Assembly (NCBI GenBank): GCA_963664365.1 | Contig: OY761144.1 | Span: forward strand, 124,001-188,000 | Direction: 5' to 3' | Length of the DNA stretch: 64,000 nt | Source of the DNA: VXRN01 sp963664365 | GTDB taxonomy: Bacteria; Chloroflexota; Dehalococcoidia; Lucifugimonadales; UBA1123 | Shown: positions 60,164 through 64,000 of the stretch, piece by piece | Layout of the letters: every line of letters begins with the position of its first letter | Numbering within the stretch: position 1 is the first letter of the stretch | Program-made: the position numbers and the translations under genes | Notes under the pieces: generated by a model | What the model saw: only the letters and a program-made list of their open reading frames with translations | Databases searched by the model: none | What the model was told of the DNA's origin: nothing

Positions 60164-62632
60164 ATGACGGAAGCCGCCATGCCTAAACATGCCAGGGCGG
60201 TCATAATCGGCGCGGGGATCGTGGGATGCAGCTTGGCATACCACTTGACTAAGCTCGGATGGCGCGACCTCATCGTCGTCGAGCAAGGGCCTCTGTTCGA
60301 GACGGGCGGCTCCACTTCCCACGCGCCCGGCCTCGTCTTTCAGGTCAACCCCTCCAAGACCATGACGGAGTTCGCCAAGTACACGGTCGATCTGTGGACG
60401 GGGTTGGAGCTTGACGGAGCGCCATGCGCCAAGACGGTGGGCAGCATGGAGGTGGCCTGGACGCCGGAGCGGCTGGCCGACCTCAAACGCAAAGCAGGCT
60501 ACGGCCTGAGTTGGGGCGTAGAGGCGCATCTAATCAGCCCCGACGAGGCGCGCGAGCGCATCCCAATGCTGTCGGACCGGATTTTGGGCGCCTTGTACGT
60601 CCCTTCCGACATCCACACCAAGGCGACGAGGCCGGCGGAGGCCATGGCGCGAGAGGCCGAGCGGAACGGCGCGGCGTTCTACGGCGGCGTCAAGGTGACC
60701 GGATTCGGTATCGCGGGCGGGAGGATCACGGGGGTTCATACGACGCGCGGCGACATCTCGACAGATATGGTCATCGCCGCCGCCGGTATATGGGCGCCCA
60801 CGGTCGGCGGCATGGTAGGCGTGCCGATTCCACTTTCGCCCATGCAGCACCTCTACGCGGTTACTACGCCGCTGCCCGAGCTCGCGGGCGAGACCGAGGA
60901 GATAAGACAGCCGCTGCTGCGCCACCAGGACGAAGCCGTCTATTTTCGGCAGGTGGGACAGTCGTATGGCATCGGTTCGTATCGGCACGAACCTCTCGTG
61001 ATGGACGCCGACGACATTCCCGAACATGGGGAATCGGCGGTTCCTCCCGCCGAAATGCCGTTCACTCCGGTCCACTTCGAGAAGGCTATCTCGGCGGCCC
61101 ATGATCTGCTGCCGGGACTCGAAGGCGCGGGACTGACGCGCAAGTTCAACGGCGTGTTCTCTTTCACCACGGACGGATTTCCGATACTCGGAGAGTCGCC
61201 TCAGGTCGGCGGGTTCTGGTCGGCGCAGGCGGTCTGGATCACCCACGCCGGAGGCGTCGGCAAGGCGGTCGCCGAGTGGATCGTAAACGGTGAGCCAACC
61301 ACGGACCTTCGCGAGTGCGACATCAGGCGCTTCCATCCTCATGCGCTCAGCCGTCCCTACGTCCGGGAGCGCGCGGCGCAGCAGTACCGCGAGGTGTACG
61401 ACATCATCCACCCTCGACAGCAGATGATGAACCCGCGCAACCTCCGGTTGTCTCCGTTCCACATACGGCAGAAGGAGCTTGGCGCCGTCTTCTTCGAGAA
61501 CGCCGGATGGGAGCGTCCGCAGTGGTACGACGCGAACGAGGGCCTGCTCGACTCCCTGGACGTTACGGGAGAGTCGCGCTCCGGCTGGGAGGCGCGCGAG
61601 TGGTCGCCGACGGTCGCCGCTGAGCACGCCGCGACTCGGGAGCGGGTGGCAATGTTCGACCTGACGCCATTCGCGAAGTTCGAGGTGACAGGCCCCGGCG
61701 CGCTCAACGCTCTCCAGCGTCTGGCGTCCAACCAGATGAACAAGCCTGTTGGAACTATCACCTACACGTCTATGCTCACACCCAGCGGCGGGATAAAGTG
61801 CGACCTGACGGTTACGCGCCTCGCTGATGATCGCTTTATGATTGTCACCGGCGGCGCGATGGGACTTCACGATCTGGCTTGGATAGAGTCGCACCTGCCC
61901 GACGACGGCTCTGTCAGCGTGATAGACGTTTCGTCCGGGCGGTGCTGCATCGGCCTTTGGGGGCCGAGGGCGCGCGACCTGCTGAGCCGCGTCTGCGACG
62001 ATGACGTATCTGACGAAGGGTTCCCGTACATGACCGCCAAGCCGATAACGATAGGCGAGGTTCCGTCGCTCGCCCTCCGCATCTCTTACGTGGGCGAACT
62101 CGGCTGGGAGATATACGCGCCCGCCGAGCATGGCCTCAGACTGTGGGACATATTGTGGGAGGCGGGTCAGCCGCTCGGCGTCGTCGCCGGCGGCGGGGGA
62201 GCTTTCGACTCGCTCCGGCTGGAGAAGGGATACCGTCTGTGGGGCAACGACATCCACACCGAGTACAACCCTTATGAGGCGGGCATCGGCTTTGCGGTCA
62301 GGATGAGAAAGGGCAACTTCATCGGCAGGGACCGGTTGAGGGAGATTCGAGCGCAGGGGCCGGCGCGTAAGCTCTGCTGCATGACTCTGGACGACCCCAA
62401 CGCGGTCGTCATGGGCAAAGAGCCTATCATGGACGGCAACCAAGTACTGGGCTACGTCACCAGCGCGAACTACGGGCACTCGATCGGACGAGGCATCGTG
62501 TACGGATACCTGCCCACGAGCCACGCCGAGGTCGGGACGAGCGTTGACGTGGTGTATTTCGGCGGGCGTCTCCAGGCGACTGTCGCGAATGAGCCTCTTT
62601 ATGACCCGCGCGGTGAGAAGATGAAGGCATGA
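60164..62632 (+). CDS. Dimethylglycine/sarcosine dehydrogenase-like FAD-folate enzyme
   Basis: 822 aa, two-part enzyme. Residues about 8-400 form an FAD-dependent DAO domain (AVIIGAGIVGCSLAYHLTKLGW; WITHAGGVGKAVAEW) with an FAO_M segment. Residues about 430-815 are a GcvT-like aminomethyltransferase domain that binds tetrahydrofolate (SVIDVSSGRCCIGLWGPRARDLL; RISYVGELGWEIYAP; ending in the GCV_T_C domain). Such enzymes oxidatively N-demethylate dimethylglycine, sarcosine or similar amines and load the methyl carbon on folate. MTHFR and a GcvT-like gene follow, supporting a one-carbon function. Confidence 0.92.
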   Translation: MTEAAMPKHARAVIIGAGIVGCSLAYHLTKLGWRDLIVVEQGPLFETGGSTSHAPGLVFQVNPSKTMTEFAKYTVDLWTGLELDGAPCAKTVGSMEVAWTPERLADLKRKAGYGLSWGVEAHLISPDEARERIPMLSDRILGALYVPSDIHTKATRPAEAMAREAERNGAAFYGGVKVTGFGIAGGRITGVHTTRGDISTDMVIAAAGIWAPTVGGMVGVPIPLSPMQHLYAVTTPLPELAGETEEIRQPLLRHQDEAVYFRQVGQSYGIGSYRHEPLVMDADDIPEHGESAVPPAEMPFTPVHFEKAISAAHDLLPGLEGAGLTRKFNGVFSFTTDGFPILGESPQVGGFWSAQAVWITHAGGVGKAVAEWIVNGEPTTDLRECDIRRFHPHALSRPYVRERAAQQYREVYDIIHPRQQMMNPRNLRLSPFHIRQKELGAVFFENAGWERPQWYDANEGLLDSLDVTGESRSGWEAREWSPTVAAEHAATRERVAMFDLTPFAKFEVTGPGALNALQRLASNQMNKPVGTITYTSMLTPSGGIKCDLTVTRLADDRFMIVTGGAMGLHDLAWIESHLPDDGSVSVIDVSSGRCCIGLWGPRARDLLSRVCDDDVSDEGFPYMTAKPITIGEVPSLALRISYVGELGWEIYAPAEHGLRLWDILWEAGQPLGVVAGGGGAFDSLRLEKGYRLWGNDIHTEYNPYEAGIGFAVRMRKGNFIGRDRLREIRAQGPARKLCCMTLDDPNAVVMGKEPIMDGNQVLGYVTSANYGHSIGRGIVYGYLPTSHAEVGTSVDVVYFGGRLQATVANEPLYDPRGEKMKA

Positions 62633-62867
62633 GCCCCGGGTTCGACTCCGCCCATGCCGAAATCAAGCAAATTTCATACCCACGCGGCTATTGTCTCGTA
62701 TCCTCAAAGAAGTGTAAACTCTCTCGACTGACAAGTCTGCCGACTACGAATGGGGCATAGGTTATACAGCCGGACGACCACACACCGAGTTTCGCAGGTC
62801 ATAGACGCGCGTAAGGGTCTTGGACAAAGGCGGCACAGCCTTTGACATCGCGTGAAGAGGGACTCAG

Positions 62868-63740
62868 TTGCAGACGTTTTCCGAAGCCTTGAAGTCCGGC
62901 CGCTTCGTCGTGACTTCCGAACTGAACCCGCCAAAGGGCGCCGACCTGAGTACCTTGTTCAGGCACGCCGAAGCGCTGAGCGGCATGGTGGACGCATTCA
63001 ACCTGACCGACTCCGCCGGGGCCAACATGACGATGGCGCCCTTCGCGGCGGCGCACCTCATGCTCGACAGGGGCATCGAGCCTATCCTCCAGGTGACGGG
63101 CAGAGACCGCAACCGCATCGCCCTCGAGGGCGAGATACTCGCTGCCGCCGCGCTGGGCATTACCAACGTCCTCTGCATGAGCGGCGATCCTCCCGGTCGC
63201 GGCGATCACCCCGACGCCGTTGGCGTCTTCGACCTCAAGGCCGAAACGCTGCTCGACGCCGTCAAGTCCATGAATTCGGGCGCAGACATGTACGGCAATG
63301 AACTGAAGGGGACGCCGTCCATCTTCGCCGGCGCAGTGGCCAATCCGGGCGCAGACGACATAGACCATGAGCTTGCCCGCATGGAGGAGAAGGTACGGAG
63401 GGGCGCGGCCTTCTTCCAGACGCAGGCGGTGTACGACGCGGCCGCTTTCGAGAAGTTCATGGAGACGGCGCGCGGATTCGGCGTTCCCGTGCTGGCCGGG
63501 ATGATCGTCCTGAAGTCGGGGCGCATGGCGCGCTTTCTCGACGAAAAGCTCCCCGGCGTGTCGGTGCCTCAGAGCATCATAGACGAGATGGATTCGGCGC
63601 GGGACAGGCCCGCCGCCGGAGTCGGCATCGCCGCTCGCCTGATCCGCGAGGTGCGCGATATGTGCGACGGAACTCACATAATGGCCATCGGATGGGAGTC
63701 GCGCATTCCCGCTATTCTGGCGGCGGCGGACTTGGCATGA
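62868..63740 (+). CDS. metF: Methylenetetrahydrofolate reductase family protein
   Basis: 290 aa, TTG start at 62868 with GAGGGA upstream. N-terminal VVTSELNPPKGADL, LTDSAGANMTMAPFAAAHLM, ILQVTGRDRNR, GITNVLCMSGDPP and FFQTQAVYDAAAFEKFM are the MTHFR barrel motifs, with the substrate Glu in SELNPP. Shorter than E. coli MetF but normal for this clade. Placed between a demethylating folate enzyme and a GcvT-like gene, it probably reduces or interconverts the C1-folate produced there. The gene symbol rests on family similarity. Confidence 0.88.
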   Translation: MQTFSEALKSGRFVVTSELNPPKGADLSTLFRHAEALSGMVDAFNLTDSAGANMTMAPFAAAHLMLDRGIEPILQVTGRDRNRIALEGEILAAAALGITNVLCMSGDPPGRGDHPDAVGVFDLKAETLLDAVKSMNSGADMYGNELKGTPSIFAGAVANPGADDIDHELARMEEKVRRGAAFFQTQAVYDAAAFEKFMETARGFGVPVLAGMIVLKSGRMARFLDEKLPGVSVPQSIIDEMDSARDRPAAGVGIAARLIREVRDMCDGTHIMAIGWESRIPAILAAADLA

Positions 63741-63859
63741 TGTATGGTTCTCACCAAGAAAGGAGGTAGAACAGGTACGCGGACAGTACATAGCGTGAAC
63801 TCTTGAGTTGTGAATCGTGGCCTAGCCGGGATAATAGTCGTACAACTGGAGGTACTCAG

Positions 63860-64000
63860 GTGGTCCAAACCCTGGTAATCGACGGTCTCAAGAAGCGAAC
63901 ACTGCCGATCAATCTACGTCAGAGCGGAAACAGCGATGCCCGTATGCTCATCTCCACCCGCGTCAGGAAGTCGCCCTGGTGGCACTTGGCGAAAGCGGCC
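63860..64000 (+). CDS. GcvT-family aminomethyltransferase-like protein, 3' truncated by window
   Basis: GTG 63860 with GGAGGT six bases upstream opens a frame running to the window end. The 47 visible residues include VIDGLKKRTLPINLRQSGNSD and RMLISTRVRKSPWWHLAKAA, resembling the start of GcvT/DmdA-type folate-dependent methyltransferases (RxSP-x-x-x-L). It would continue the one-carbon cluster. Only a short part is visible, so assignment is tentative. Confidence 0.6.
   Translation, partial: MVQTLVIDGLKKRTLPINLRQSGNSDARMLISTRVRKSPWWHLAKAA

Noticed and set aside
60530..62524. 664-codon - strand ORF opposite the dimethylglycine dehydrogenase-like gene
   Set aside because: Antisense shadow; the + strand product has complete FAD and folate-binding domains.
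62626..62660. GGGTTCGACTCC resembling a tRNA T-arm
   Set aside because: No matching acceptor, D or anticodon arms around it; only a short GGCATG/CATGCC inverted repeat, possibly a weak terminator after the gene.

Overview
The window is about 64 kb of high-GC bacterial chromosome. The gene content suggests a Chloroflexota lineage, most likely Dehalococcoidia/SAR202-like. The pointers are paired CaiB/BaiF CoA-transferases beside an ABC peptide-type transporter, two enolase-superfamily (mandelate racemase-like) enzymes, a dimethylglycine/sarcosine dehydrogenase-like protein next to MTHFR and a GcvT-like gene, and a large load of dispersed non-coding repeats. This taxonomic call is an inference from gene content only. 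No rRNA or tRNA gene was seen. One RNase P RNA gene (33335-33693) is clear.

Layout. 0-7.2 kb: ABC transporter (binding protein, two permeases), two CaiB/BaiF CoA-transferases and a biotin-dependent carboxyltransferase subunit, all on + and apparently one operon. 7.3-14 kb: a Uma2-type protein, a GTA/HK97-type large terminase with a small-subunit-like partner on -, a 1.8 kb tandem repeat array and a zinc alcohol dehydrogenase. 14-22 kb: an XRE regulator with its own promoter and operator, an orphan AbrB-type antitoxin with a toxin stump, a VOC protein, an amidase, tgt, a secreted Thr/Pro-rich protein and a methyltransferase. 22-28 kb: a HAD phosphatase, gapA-eno, a small membrane-protein pair and a second terminase-small-subunit-like gene. 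28-45 kb: a defence-rich stretch with an SfiI-like restriction-modification pair, an adenine methylase/ParB-like/nuclease trio, an MNT-HepT toxin-antitoxin pair and a large Eco57I-like type IIG enzyme. Within it lie an SDR, an Excalibur-HNH lipoprotein, rnpB, an IS110 element and a phage portal gene. 45-52 kb: a sulfite-oxidase-like enzyme, an enolase-superfamily enzyme, then prohead protease, major capsid protein and head-tail connector under a strong promoter. 52-64 kb: an ATPase/STAS-like pair, gyrA, a catalytically degenerate glutamine-amidotransferase-like protein, a rhamnonate-dehydratase-like enzyme, a PspA-PspAA stress operon and a one-carbon/methylamine demethylation cluster.

The most unusual feature is that an HK97/GTA-type head module (TerS-like, TerL, portal, protease, capsid, connector) is present as apparently intact genes but split into blocks 12-25 kb apart. 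Metabolic and defence genes lie between the blocks, and no tail, lysis, integrase or phage-replication gene was found. Each block lies next to dispersed repeats. This could be a fragmented prophage or a dispersed, domesticated gene-transfer-agent-like or capsid system. The second item of note is the three-gene methylase/ParB-like/PD-(D/E)XK-like cassette, which lies between two perfect 20-bp direct repeats just after the portal gene. Two toxin genes are reduced to stumps beside intact antitoxins, and one permease appears to start at an AUA codon.
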